NCBI GenBank assembly: GCA_025928185.1 | Contig: JAICKA010000006.1 | Coordinates: forward strand, 21,818 to 85,817 | Source of the DNA: Gemmatimonadaceae bacterium | GTDB taxonomy: Bacteria > Gemmatimonadota > Gemmatimonadetes > Gemmatimonadales > Gemmatimonadaceae | DNA length: 64,000 nt | Reading direction: 5' to 3' | Shown: piece after piece, positions 7,545 through 18,622 of the stretch | Layout: the number at the start of each line of letters is the position of its first letter | Position numbering within the stretch: the stretch's first letter is position 1 | Position numbers and translations under genes: made by a program | The notes under the pieces: model-generated | Told to the model about the DNA's origin: nothing | What the model saw: the letters and a program-made list of their open reading frames with translations, nothing else | The model's database searches: none

Positions 7545-7922
7545 ATGGCGACCGGGAAGAAGACCAAGCGCGTCGTGGAAGCGGAGGGCGTGGCGCACAT
7601 CAGCGCGACGTTCAACAACACGACGATCACGATCACGGACACGCACGGCAATGCGGTGTCCTGGGGCTCGTCCGGCAAGGCCGGGTTCAAGGGTTCCAAG
7701 AAGAGCACCCCGTTCGCGGCGACCGTCGCCGCTGAGCAGTGCGCTCGCGAGGCGCTCAGCGCCGGCGTGAAGCGCGTGCACGTGCGCGTGCAGGGACCGG
7801 GCTCGGGTCGTGAATCGGCGATTCAGGCGTTGGCGACCGCGGGCTTGCAGGTCAAGTCGATCAAGGACGTGACGCCGATTCCGCATAACGGCTGCCGTCC
7901 TCCCAAGCGCCGGAGAGTCTGA
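7545..7922 (+). CDS. rpsK: Small ribosomal subunit protein S11 (uS11)
   Basis: S11 forms part of the 30S platform next to the mRNA exit. The 125-residue product shows [20 protein letters not shown], the KSTPFAA block and the C-terminal signature [20 protein letters not shown]. The length is standard. It lies between rpsM and rpsD, as in most bacterial alpha operons. Confidence 0.98.
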   Translation: MATGKKTKRVVEAEGVAHISATFNNTTITITDTHGNAVSWGSSGKAGFKGSKKSTPFAATVAAEQCAREALSAGVKRVHVRVQGPGSGRESAIQALATAGLQVKSIKDVTPIPHNGCRPPKRRRV

Positions 7923-7925
7923 ACC

Positions 7926-8561
7926 ATGGGTCGGTATACAGGGCCGAGCTGCAAGCAGTGCCGGCGTGAAGGAACCAAGCTGTTTCTCAAGGGCACCAAG
8001 TGCTTCACCGAAAAGTGCCCGGTGGAACGCCGTCCCTACGCGCCAGGCCAGCACGGCCAGAGCACGGCGCGCCGCCGCAAGTCGTCGGAATACGCCAAGC
8101 AGCTCCGCGAAAAGCAGAAGATCAAGCGCATCTACGGCATCAGCGAGCAGCAGTTCCGCAACACGTTCGAGAAGGTGACGTCGCAGCCCGGCATCACGGG
8201 TCACAACCTCCTCGCCGCGCTCGAGAGCCGTCTGGACAATATGCTGTATCGGATGGGCTTCGCACCGAGCCGCAAGGCTGCGCGGCAGCTCGTTCGGCAC
8301 CGGCACGTCGAAGTGAACGGCAAGGCGGTCGACATTCCGAGCTACATGGTGTCGCCGGGCGAGGAAGTGCGCGTGCGTCAGAAGTCGCGCGAGATCCAGC
8401 CCGTGCTCGCCGCCATGGATCAGTCGTCGCGCGGCGCGCCGCTCTCGTGGCTCGCGGTGGATCGCGACACGTTCAGCGGCCGGATGCTCGAACGCCCCTC
8501 GCGCCCGAACATTCCAATCGCGGCGCAGGAGCAGCTCGTTGTGGAGCTGTACTCGAAGTAG
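7926..8561 (+). CDS. rpsD: Small ribosomal subunit protein S4 (uS4), zinc-binding form
   Basis: S4 nucleates 30S assembly by binding 16S rRNA. The 211-residue product has an N-terminal zinc knuckle with Cys9, Cys12, Cys26 and Cys31 and the APGQHGQ motif, then an S4 RNA-binding domain (LESRLDNMLYRMGFAPSRKAARQLVRHRHVEVNG). In enterobacteria S4 is the translational repressor of this operon; no such site was identified here. A 230-base gap with an unusual repeat separates it from rpoA. Confidence 0.98.
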   Translation: MGRYTGPSCKQCRREGTKLFLKGTKCFTEKCPVERRPYAPGQHGQSTARRRKSSEYAKQLREKQKIKRIYGISEQQFRNTFEKVTSQPGITGHNLLAALESRLDNMLYRMGFAPSRKAARQLVRHRHVEVNGKAVDIPSYMVSPGEEVRVRQKSREIQPVLAAMDQSSRGAPLSWLAVDRDTFSGRMLERPSRPNIPIAAQEQLVVELYSK

Positions 8562-8565
8562 GAGC

Positions 8566-8692
8566 TAGCGGCTAGGAACTAGAGACTAGTGGGTTGTTAG
8601 AAACTAGTTGCTGGTGGCCGCGAGTCGGCGACCAGTACCTGGCACCCAGCCACCCACTAGCACCCAGCATCTAGCTACCAGCAACTGTAGTT
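8566..8692 (+). repeat. CTAG-rich interleaved inverted-repeat block between rpsD and rpoA
   Basis: The first 130 bases of the 230-base rpsD-rpoA gap contain seven CTAG tetramers, many as ACTAG. Two inverted pairs are visible. ACTAGTGGGT (8585-8594) matches ACCCACTAG (8652-8660). AACTAGTTGCTGGT (8602-8615) matches 8677-8692, with one or two extra bases. The pairs interleave rather than nest. No reading frame with coding character crosses it. The remaining 100 bases (8693-8791) form the rpoA leader and include a CTTGCCG/CGGCAAG pair (8723-8729, 8766-8772) and the near-palindrome GACCTCAGGTC just before the ATG. Confidence 0.6.
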
Positions 8693-8791
8693 CATCGGTC
8701 GGGACCTTCACTCCCATTCGAGCTTGCCGCGCGTGAAGGGCGGGGCAGGGCGATGCCGGGCTGACCGGCAAGACCTCAGGTCATCAATTAC

Positions 8792-9862
8792 ATGGCAAAC
8801 ACGATCGATCTCCGCGGACTCGTCCGCCCGCAGCTGGTCGAAGCGACCAAGCGCGAAGACAATCCGAATGTGGCCGAGTTCCGGCTCCAGCCTCTGGAGC
8901 GCGGCTTCGGCCACACCCTCGGCAACTCGATGCGGCGCATGCTGCTGTCGTCGCTCCGCGGCGCCGCAGTGTGGGCGTTCCGCATCGACGGCGTCGTTCA
9001 CGAGCACCAGACCATTCCTGGTGTCGTGGAAGACGTGCACCAGATCATCGGCAACCTCAAGGCCCTGACGCTGACGCTGCCTGAAGACGTCGAGGATGTC
9101 GTGCTCCACATCGCCAAGACGCAGGCCGGGCCGGTGACGGCGGGCGACATCAGCAGCGCGGGCGGTGTGCGGATCGTCGATCCGAGCCAGCACCTGTTCA
9201 CGCTCCAGGACAGCCGCAACCTCAACGTCGATCTCTACGTCAACAAGGGTCGGGGCTACGTCGAGGCCGACCAGCATCCGGTCGACCGCGGCCTGCCCGT
9301 CGATCTCGTACGCATCGACTCGATCTACAACCCGGTGCGCCGCGCGAACTTCACGGTCGCCGAAACGCGCGTCGGACAGCGGACGGACTACGACCGCCTC
9401 GTGCTCACGGTCGAGACGAACGGCACGATCTCGCCGGAAGAGGCGGTGAGCTACGCCGCGGCGCTCGCGCAGACGCACTTCCAGTATTTCGCCGACTTCG
9501 GCTCGCACACCTCCGCACCCATCGGTCAGTCGATGGAAGGGGCGGCGACGGACGGCAATCGCCTGGCGTCGCTGCTCGCCACGCCGATCGACGATCTCGA
9601 GCTCTCCGTTCGCTCGGTGAACTCACTCAAGAACTCGAGCATTCGCACGCTCGGAGATCTGGTCCGTCAAACGGAAAGCCAGATCCTGCAGGTCAAGAAT
9701 TTCGGCAAGAAGTCGCTCCAGGAGATCGCCGATCTCCTCGAGCGTGAAAATCTGAATTTCGGGATGCGGTTCGAGGAGAACGGCGGCGGCATTCGCGTGC
9801 TCGATTGGGGCACGCCGCCGAGTCGTGCCGCCGCGGCTGCGCCCGACGACATGGAGGAGTGA
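8792..9862 (+). CDS. rpoA: DNA-directed RNA polymerase subunit alpha
   Basis: Alpha dimerises to start RNA polymerase assembly and contacts promoters and activators through its C-terminal domain. The 356-residue product has the N-terminal domain (VAEFRLQPLERGFGHTLGNSMRRMLLSSLRGAAV) and the C-terminal domain with helix-hairpin-helix (LELSVRSVNSLKNSSIRTLGDLVRQTE, NFGKKSLQEI), joined by a linker near residue 245. An acidic tail (DDMEE) follows a short alanine-rich stretch. rplQ starts four bases downstream. Confidence 0.98.
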   Translation: MANTIDLRGLVRPQLVEATKREDNPNVAEFRLQPLERGFGHTLGNSMRRMLLSSLRGAAVWAFRIDGVVHEHQTIPGVVEDVHQIIGNLKALTLTLPEDVEDVVLHIAKTQAGPVTAGDISSAGGVRIVDPSQHLFTLQDSRNLNVDLYVNKGRGYVEADQHPVDRGLPVDLVRIDSIYNPVRRANFTVAETRVGQRTDYDRLVLTVETNGTISPEEAVSYAAALAQTHFQYFADFGSHTSAPIGQSMEGAATDGNRLASLLATPIDDLELSVRSVNSLKNSSIRTLGDLVRQTESQILQVKNFGKKSLQEIADLLERENLNFGMRFEENGGGIRVLDWGTPPSRAAAAAPDDMEE

Positions 9863-9866
9863 GGCA

Positions 9867-10223
9867 ATGCGGCATCGGAAGGCTGGGCGCCAGCTTCGCC
9901 GGACGAGCGAGCAGAAACTCGCTCTCATGCGAAATCTTGCGCAGTCGCTCATCGAGCATGGCGCGATCGAGACCACGGAAGCCAAGGCGAAGGAGCTGCG
10001 CCCGTTCGTCGAGAAGCTGATCACCAAGGCGCGCTCGGGCACGCTGCACGATCGGCGGCACGCGGTGCGGCACGTGCAGAAACGGGAGACGGCGGACAAG
10101 CTGTTCCAGGAGATCGGGCCCAAGTTCGCCCGTCGGCCCGGCGGCTACACGCGCATTCTCAAGACCGGTCACCGCAAGGGTGACGGCGCCGAGATGGCGC
10201 GCATCGAGCTGGTTCAGGAGTAA
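9867..10223 (+). CDS. rplQ: Large ribosomal subunit protein L17 (bL17)
   Basis: The 118-residue product starts [25 protein letters not shown] and contains the L17 signature [18 protein letters not shown] and the GGYTRI block, at usual length. The ATG at 9867, just after the rpoA stop, matches family N-termini; an upstream in-frame ATG would add a stretch inside rpoA. It follows rpoA as in most bacteria. Confidence 0.98.
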   Translation: MRHRKAGRQLRRTSEQKLALMRNLAQSLIEHGAIETTEAKAKELRPFVEKLITKARSGTLHDRRHAVRHVQKRETADKLFQEIGPKFARRPGGYTRILKTGHRKGDGAEMARIELVQE

Positions 10224-10228
10224 CGATC

Positions 10229-10447
10229 ATGGCCATCCAGAGAAATCGCTGCTTCGCCTGCGACAAGGGCGTCGCATTCGGCAACAACGTGTCGCACGCC
10301 AATAACAAGACGCGTCGCACGTGGAAGCCGAACCTGCAGGTCGTCCGCACCGTCGTGGACGGCAAGATCGAGAAGGTCAAGGTTTGCACGCGCTGCCTCA
10401 AGGCGGGTAAAGTGAAGCGCGCGCCTCGCGGACAAGCAGTGGCGTGA
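10229..10447 (+). CDS. rpmB: Large ribosomal subunit protein L28 (bL28), zinc form
   Basis: The 72-residue product begins [14 protein letters not shown] and has the family core [17 protein letters not shown]. Cys8/Cys11 and Cys53/Cys56 make the four-cysteine zinc site of the zinc-dependent paralogue. It lies five bases after rplQ, an unusual place for rpmB (more often beside rpmG), and the operon ends here with a strong terminator. Confidence 0.95.
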   Translation: MAIQRNRCFACDKGVAFGNNVSHANNKTRRTWKPNLQVVRTVVDGKIEKVKVCTRCLKAGKVKRAPRGQAVA

Positions 10448-10476
10448 GCGCGTCCGACGGCCCGCGTGCACGATGA

Positions 10477-10502
10477 GGGGAGCTTTCGGGCTCCCCTTTT
10501 TT
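10477..10502 (+). terminator. Rho-independent terminator of the ribosomal operon
   Basis: GGGGAGC (10477-10483) pairs with GCTCCCC (10490-10496) around a TTTCGG loop and is followed by six T (10497-10502). It is a textbook intrinsic terminator 30 bases after the rpmB stop. Confidence 0.95.
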
Positions 10503-10506
10503 CTGA

Positions 10507-12462
<1,956 letters not shown>

Positions 12463-12479
<17 letters not shown>

Positions 12480-15400
12480 CCTGCACAAGATTCTCGTCAT
12501 CGGCTCCGGCCCGATCATCATCGGGCAGGCGGCGGAATTCGACTATTCCGGCACGCAGGCGACGAAGGCGCTCAAGGAAGAAGGGTACGAGGTGGTGCTG
12601 ATCAACTCGAACCCGGCGACGATCATGACGGACCCCGAGTTGGCGCACCGGACGTACATCGAACCGGTGACGCCGGAGTTCGTCGAGCTGATTCTCGAGC
12701 GCGAGAAGCCGGACGCGATCCTGCCGACGATGGGTGGTCAGACCGCGCTCAACGTCGCGATGTCGCTCGCCGAATCGGGCGCGCTCGAGCGCCACGGCGT
12801 GGAGCTGATTGGCGCCACGGCACACGCGATCGCGATCGCCGAAAATCGTCGGCTGTTCTCGAACGCCATGCAGCGCATCGGGCTCGCCGTCGCCACCGGT
12901 GGCATCGCCGAGTCGTACGACGAAGCCGAAGCGATCCTCGCCGAAACCGGCTTTCCGGCGATCGTGCGGCCGTCGTTCACACTCGGCGGAACCGGCGGCG
13001 GCATTGCGTACAACCGCGACGAGTTCGAGCAGATCATCCGACATGGCCTCGATCAGTCGCCGACGCACCAGGTGCTCGTCGAACGCAGTGTGATCGGCTG
13101 GAAGGAGTTCGAGCTCGAGGTGATGCGCGACCATGACGACAACGTCGTCATCGTGTGTTCGATCGAGAATCTCGATCCGATGGGCGTGCACACCGGCGAT
13201 TCGATCACCGTCGCGCCGGCCATGACGCTCACCGACCGCGAGTACCAGACGATGCGCGATGCCGCGGTGGCGATCATCCGCGAAGTTGGCGTCGACGCGG
13301 GCGGGTGCAATATCCAGTTCGCGGTGAACCCCGCCGACGGCGAGATGCTCGTCATCGAAATGAATCCGCGCGTGTCGCGCTCGTCGGCGCTCGCGTCGAA
13401 GGCGACCGGCTTTCCGATCGCGCGCATCGGCGCAAAGCTCGCCGTGGGCTACCGGCTCGACGAGATCGCGAACGACATCACGAAGACGACCCCGGCGTCG
13501 TTCGAGCCGGTGCTCGACTATGTCGTCGTGAAAGTGCCGCGGTTCGCGTTCGAGAAATTTCCGTCCGCCAATCCGTATCTCACGACGCAGATGAAATCCG
13601 TCGGCGAGGCGATGTCGATCGGGCGCACGTTCAAGGAGGCGTTTCAGAAGGGGCTGCGCGCACTGGAAACCGGTCGCACCGGCTGGACCACGGCCGCGCG
13701 CGCGATCGACGATCGGCTTCCGGACGACTCGCTCGAGTCATTGCGAGGCGCGCTGCGCCAGCCGACGCCCGAGCGGATCTTCCAGGTGCGGCGCGGCCTC
13801 GAGCGCGGCATGAGCGTGGCCGACTTGCACGAGCTGACCGGCATCGACCCGTGGTTCCTCGAGCAGATGCAGGAGCTGATCGACGCCGAACGCACGTATG
13901 CGGCGCTCGACGAGCTCGCCGAGCCGGCGATGCGGCGCATGAAGCGTCTCGGGTTTTCCGACGCACAGCTTGCGGCGCTTCGCGGCGAAAGTGAAGACGC
14001 GGTACGCGAGCGTCGCTGGCGCCTGGGCGTGCGTCCGGCGTACAAGATGGTCGACACCTGTGCCGGCGAGTTTCCATCGGCGACGCCATACCTGTACGGC
14101 AGCTACGACGAGGAGAGTGAAGCGCCGCCGAGCGGCACACGTTCCGTCGTCATTCTCGGGAGCGGTCCGAATCGGATCGGGCAAGGCGTCGAGTTCGACT
14201 ACTGCTGCGTTCGCGCCGTGATGGCGCTGCGCGAGCGCGGGTTCGAGACGATCATGATCAATTCGAATCCCGAAACGGTGTCGACGGATTTCGATACGTC
14301 GGACAAGCTCTACTTCGAGCCGCTGACCTTCGAGGATGTGCTGGAGATCGTCGATCGCGAACAGCCGGTCGGCGTGATCGTGCAGCTCGGCGGACAGACG
14401 CCGCTCAAGCTGACGCGGCGCCTCGAGGCCGCCGGCGTGCGCATTCTGGGAACATCGCCCGATGCGATCGATCGCGCCGAGGATCGGCAGCGCTTCGAGC
14501 AGATCGCGCGCGAGATCGGGCTGTCGCAGCCGGCGAACGGCATGGCGACGAGCGTCGACGAAGCGCTCGATGCCGCGTCGCGTATCGGGTACCCGGTGCT
14601 CGTCCGGCCGTCCTATGTGCTCGGCGGCCGGGCGATGCAGATCGTGTACGACGCGGCCTCGCTCGAAGCGTATTTCGCGACGGCGGCGCGCGTATCGGAG
14701 GAACGTCCGGTGCTGATCGACCGCTTTCTCGAGGACGCGTTCGAGTGCGACGTCGATGCAGTATCCGACGGACAGCGCGTGGTGATCGGCGGCATCATGC
14801 AGCACATCGAGGACGCCGGCATCCATTCCGGCGATTCGGCCTGCGTGCTGCCGCCGTATCTCGTCGGCGCGGCTGACATGCAGGCGATGCGCGATCAGAC
14901 GATCGCGCTCGCGCAGGCGCTCGGCGTGGTGGGATTGATCAACGTGCAGTACGCGATCAAGAATGGCGTGGTGTACGTGCTCGAGGTGAACCCGCGCGCG
15001 AGCCGTACGATTCCGTTCGTGTCGAAGGCGATCGGCGTCCCGCTCGCCTCGGTCGCGGCGCGCGTGATGCTTGGCGAGACGTTGGACGAGATCGGCTTTA
15101 CCGAAGAGATCATTCCGCCGTACGTCTCCGTGAAGGAAGCGGTGTTTCCATTCAACAAATTCCCCGGCACGGATCCGGTGCTCGGCCCCGAGATGCGGTC
15201 GACCGGCGAAGTGATGGGGATCGCGGATTCATTCGGCGCGGCATTCGCCAAATCGCAGCTTGCCGCATCGAACGGCTTGCCGCTCGAAGGCGTGGTGCTG
15301 ATCACGGTCACCGACTCCGACAAGCCCACGGTCACGCCGATCGCACGGCGCTTTCACGAGATGGGCTTCCGGATCGTGGCGACGGCAGGCACGGCGGCGT

Positions 15401-15738
15401 ACCTTCGCGCGCGCGGCATTCCTGCCGACCGGGTGTTGAAGGTGCATGAGGGCCGGCCCAACTGTCTCGACATGATCGTGAATCGCGATACGCAATTGCT
15501 CATCAACACGCCGCTCGGCAAGCACGCGCAACTGGACGACTACCTGCTGCGGCAAGCGGCGATCGTGCATCGGGTGTCGTACACGACGACGATGTCCGCG
15601 GCCAGCGCGGCGAGCGATGCGATCCTGTCGCTGCGGTCGCGCCGCGCGACGGCGCGCTCGCTTCAGGAATGGCAGGCCTCGATCCCTACGTCGCGCGACG
15701 AATGGCCCGTGACGTCGGTCCATCGGGTGACCGCATGA
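12463..15738 (+). CDS. carB: Carbamoyl-phosphate synthase large subunit
   Basis: CarB makes carbamoyl phosphate for arginine and pyrimidine synthesis. The 1091-residue product has the expected duplicated ATP-grasp architecture: [25 protein letters not shown] in the first half, [25 protein letters not shown] in the second near residue 560, two [16 protein letters not shown] motifs, and a C-terminal MGS-like allosteric domain (residues about 935-1060). The ATG at 12463 lies inside the 3' end of the preceding sugar reductase gene. The small subunit carA is not in the window. Placement inside a nucleotide-sugar operon is unusual. Confidence 0.97.
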
Positions 15739-16322
15739 GCGACGCCCCATTCGTGCACGAATCGGCGTACGTCGACGACGGTGCGGTGATCGGCGCAGGC
15801 ACGAAGATCTGGCATTTCTGCCACATCATGGCAGGCGCGACGATCGGGGAGCGGTGCAGCCTCGGTCAGAACGTCGTGATGATGCCGCGGACGCGCATGG
15901 GCACGAATTGCAAGATTCAGAACAACGTGTCGATCTACGAGGGCGTCGAGCTGGAAGATGACGTGTTCTGCGGACCGTCGATGGTGTTCACGAACGTGAT
16001 CAATCCGCGGAGCCACGTGTCGCGCAAGACGGAGTACCGACGCACGCTGGTCAAGCGCGGCGCGTCGATCGGCGCCAACGCGACGATCGTCTGCGGCGTG
16101 ACGCTGGGCGAGTATGCGTTCGTCGGTGCGGGGGCGGTCGTGACGAAGGATGTGCTGCCGTACGGGCTGATGGCCGGCGTGCCGGCGCGACGGATCGGCT
16201 GGATGTGTCAGTGCGGCGAGCGGCTGCCCGACAGCGGCACCGGTACGTGCCCGGCCTGCGGCACCTCGTACGAACGTCGCGGCGACGGCATCGCGCCGAT
16301 CCAGGGTATTCACAAACGCTGA
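15735..16322 (+). CDS. Left-handed beta-helix N-acetyltransferase of the WbpD/WlbB type
   Basis: The 195-residue protein is built of hexapeptide repeats ([71 protein letters not shown]), the trimeric LbetaH acyltransferase fold. A C-terminal zinc ribbon (MCQCGERL...CPACG) follows, as in WbpD/WlbB enzymes that acetylate UDP-2-acetamido-3-amino-glucuronate. The next three genes match the partner steps, which supports this call. The ATG overlaps the carB stop. Sugar identity is inferred from the pathway set. Confidence 0.8.
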   Translation: MSDAPFVHESAYVDDGAVIGAGTKIWHFCHIMAGATIGERCSLGQNVVMMPRTRMGTNCKIQNNVSIYEGVELEDDVFCGPSMVFTNVINPRSHVSRKTEYRRTLVKRGASIGANATIVCGVTLGEYAFVGAGAVVTKDVLPYGLMAGVPARRIGWMCQCGERLPDSGTGTCPACGTSYERRGDGIAPIQGIHKR

Positions 16323-17383
16323 TGGGTCAGCTCCCGGTCCGCGTCGGCCTGATCGGCTGCGGCCGGATCTCGAAGAACCATTTCGAGGCCATTCGGAACG
16401 TCGAAGGATTATCGCTTGCGGCCGTCTGCGACACGGATGTCGAGCGGGCGCAACGTGCCGGTGCGGAGCAGGGCGTCCCGTGGTTCGCCACGCTGGGCGA
16501 GATGCTGCAAGCCGGAACCGGACCGGGTGCTTCCGCTCCGTTCGATCTCATGTCCGTGTGCACGCCGTCCGGACTGCATGCGCAACACGGTTGTGCGGCG
16601 GCGGCTGCCGGCAAGCACGTCCTCACTGAAAAGCCGATGGCGTTGTCGCTGTCCCAGGCGGATGCGCTCGTGCAGGCCTGTGACGCTGCCGGCGTTCACT
16701 TGTTCGTCGTCAAGCAGAACCGGCTGAATCCACCGATTCAGCTGCTCAAGCGAGCCGTCGACAAGGGACGCTTCGGTCGCATCTACCTCGCGAACGTCAC
16801 GGTGCGCTGGCAGCGGCCACAGGAGTACTACGACGTCGAACCCTGGCGAGGTACGTGGGAATTCGACGGCGGCGCGATCATGAACCAGGCGAGCCACTAC
16901 GTGGATCTCATCCAGTGGCTCGTGGGGCCGGTCGAGAGCATCGTCGCGAAAACGGCAACGCAGGCGCGGCGGATCGAAGCCGAGGATTCCGGCGTCGCGG
17001 TGCTGAAGTTCCGCTCAGGCGCACTCGGCGTGATCGAAGTGAACGTGCTCACCTTCCCGAAGAACCTCGAAGGGTCGATCACGATTCTCGGCGAGAAGGG
17101 ATCGGTGAAGATCGGCGGCACGGCCGTCAACCGTGTCGAGCACTGGGCGTTCGCGGATTACGACGACGACGACAAGCTGATCGAGGCGTCAAATACCAAT
17201 CCCCCGACCGTGTATGGCTTCGGCCACGACGGCTATTACCGCAACGTGCTGGCGGTGCTGCGCGGTGAGGCGAAGCCCGAAACGGACGGTCGCGCCGGAC
17301 GCAAGTCGCTCGAGATCATCCTTGGCATCTACGAGTCGGCCCGGACCGGACGCGAGGTGCCGATCCCGCTTCGCTCGATGTGA
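16322..17383 (+). CDS. Gfo/Idh/MocA oxidoreductase, probable UDP-N-acetylglucosaminuronate 3-dehydrogenase (WbpB/WlbA-like)
   Basis: The 353-residue protein has an N-terminal Rossmann domain (VGLIGCGRISKNHFEAI), the EKP motif (VLTEKPMAL) and the C-terminal Gfo/Idh/MocA dimer domain (GGAIMNQASHYVDL with the catalytic histidine). WbpB/WlbA members share the KQNRLNPP and WRGTWEFDGG wording. They oxidise the C3 hydroxyl of UDP-GlcNAcA so that the DegT aminotransferase can act. Its ATG overlaps the acetyltransferase stop (TGATG). Confidence 0.8.
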   Translation: MGQLPVRVGLIGCGRISKNHFEAIRNVEGLSLAAVCDTDVERAQRAGAEQGVPWFATLGEMLQAGTGPGASAPFDLMSVCTPSGLHAQHGCAAAAAGKHVLTEKPMALSLSQADALVQACDAAGVHLFVVKQNRLNPPIQLLKRAVDKGRFGRIYLANVTVRWQRPQEYYDVEPWRGTWEFDGGAIMNQASHYVDLIQWLVGPVESIVAKTATQARRIEAEDSGVAVLKFRSGALGVIEVNVLTFPKNLEGSITILGEKGSVKIGGTAVNRVEHWAFADYDDDDKLIEASNTNPPTVYGFGHDGYYRNVLAVLRGEAKPETDGRAGRKSLEIILGIYESARTGREVPIPLRSM

Positions 17384-17411
17384 GCCTCGCCCCACGGGCG
17401 CGCCGAGTGCG

Positions 17412-17440
17412 TTGACGGCGGGCGCCGCCCCGACGAACTT
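17412..17440 (+). promoter_or_regulatory. Candidate internal promoter before the DegT aminotransferase
   Basis: TTGACG (17412-17417), a 17-base spacer and GAACTT (17435-17440) sit in the 126-base gap between the Gfo/Idh/MocA gene and the aminotransferase. The -10 differs by one base from the TAACTT seen at two or three other promoters in the window. Confidence 0.35.
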
Positions 17441-17509
17441 TCCACGGCTGGACTCGTGACCGCGGCGCTCCGTTGCGCCCGGCGCCCACACCATCTGAAA
17501 ATCCTGATA

Positions 17510-18622
17510 ATGCCTGTTCCGCTGCTGGATCTCCGCGCGCAGCACGCGACGATCCGCGATGATGTCGTTTCGAAGCTGCTCGATCTCGTCGATTCACAAT
17601 TGTTCATCCTCGGCGCCCCGGTCGAAGCGCTCGAGCGCCAGGTGGCCGAGCTGTCGCACACGCGGTATGCGGTGGGGTGTGCGAGCGGCACCGACGCGCT
17701 GCTTCTCGCGCTCCGCGCGCTCGATGCAGGCCGCGGCGACGAGGTGATCACGACGCCGTTCACGTTCTTCGCCACCGCCGGCACCATTCACAACGTCGGC
17801 GCCACGCCGGTGTTCGTCGACATCGATCCCGAGACGTTCAACATCCGGCCGGACCTCGCCGCCGCCGCGCGCACCTCGAAGACCAAAGCGGTCGTACCGG
17901 TCGACCTGTTCGGGCAGATGGCGGCGGTGGAGCAGATTGCCGCGGCGCTGCCCGGCATTCCCGTGGTCGAGGACGCCGCGCAGAGCATCGGCGCGCGCCG
18001 ATCGATCGACGGCGAGTGGCGCATGGCCGGCGAAGTCGCGACGATCGGCACGTTCAGCTTCTTCCCGTCGAAGAATCTCGGCGGTTACGGCGACGGCGGC
18101 ATGATGGTGACGCACGACGAGGCGATCGCCGCGCGCCTCAAGCGGCTCCGCATGCACGGGGGCGCCAAGCAGTACTTCCACGACGAAGTCGGTTTCAACA
18201 GCCGCCTCGACGCGCTGCAGGCAGCGGTGCTGAGCGCCAAGCTGCCGCACCTCGCCGGCTGGAGCGCCAAGCGCCGCGAGAACGCGAAGTACTACGACGC
18301 CGCGCTCGCCGGCATTGCCGGCGTGCGCACGCCGGTGATCGATCGCGCGAACGAATCGATCTTCAACCAGTACACGATTCGCGCCGAGCGGCGGGATGAC
18401 CTTCAGAGTTTCCTCAAGGAGCGTGGTATCGGCACGTCGATCTACTATCCGCTCCCGTTGCACCTGCAGCCGTGCTTCGAGTACCTCGGCTACAAGCGGG
18501 GAAGCTGTCCGGAGTCCGAACGGGCCGCGGAGGAAGTGCTCTCCCTCCCGATCTATCCGGAGCTGACGCACGCGCAGCTCGATGAAGTGATCGACGGCGT
18601 GAGGGCGTTCTATGGCCGCTGA
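17510..18622 (+). CDS. DegT/DnrJ/EryC1 sugar aminotransferase (WbpE/WlbC-like)
   Basis: This PLP enzyme of 370 residues transfers an amino group to a 3-keto nucleotide sugar. Family landmarks are MPVPLLDLRAQH at the start, GCASGTDALLLALRAL, EDAAQSIGA, and the Schiff-base Lys188 in FFPSKNLGGYGDGG. The ending is SLPIYPELTHAQ. The ATG at 17510 restores the family N-terminus; an upstream in-frame GTG at 17456 would add an unrelated leader. Together with the WbpA-, WbpB- and WbpD-like neighbours it forms a complete set for UDP-2,3-diacetamido-2,3-dideoxy-glucuronate. Confidence 0.85.
   Translation: MPVPLLDLRAQHATIRDDVVSKLLDLVDSQLFILGAPVEALERQVAELSHTRYAVGCASGTDALLLALRALDAGRGDEVITTPFTFFATAGTIHNVGATPVFVDIDPETFNIRPDLAAAARTSKTKAVVPVDLFGQMAAVEQIAAALPGIPVVEDAAQSIGARRSIDGEWRMAGEVATIGTFSFFPSKNLGGYGDGGMMVTHDEAIAARLKRLRMHGGAKQYFHDEVGFNSRLDALQAAVLSAKLPHLAGWSAKRRENAKYYDAALAGIAGVRTPVIDRANESIFNQYTIRAERRDDLQSFLKERGIGTSIYYPLPLHLQPCFEYLGYKRGSCPESERAAEEVLSLPIYPELTHAQLDEVIDGVRAFYGR

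Noticed and set aside
8566..8692. Possible tRNA or ncRNA gene in the rpsD-rpoA gap
   Set aside because: No cloverleaf or known RNA motif can be drawn; the inverted pairs interleave and no promoter or terminator frames it.
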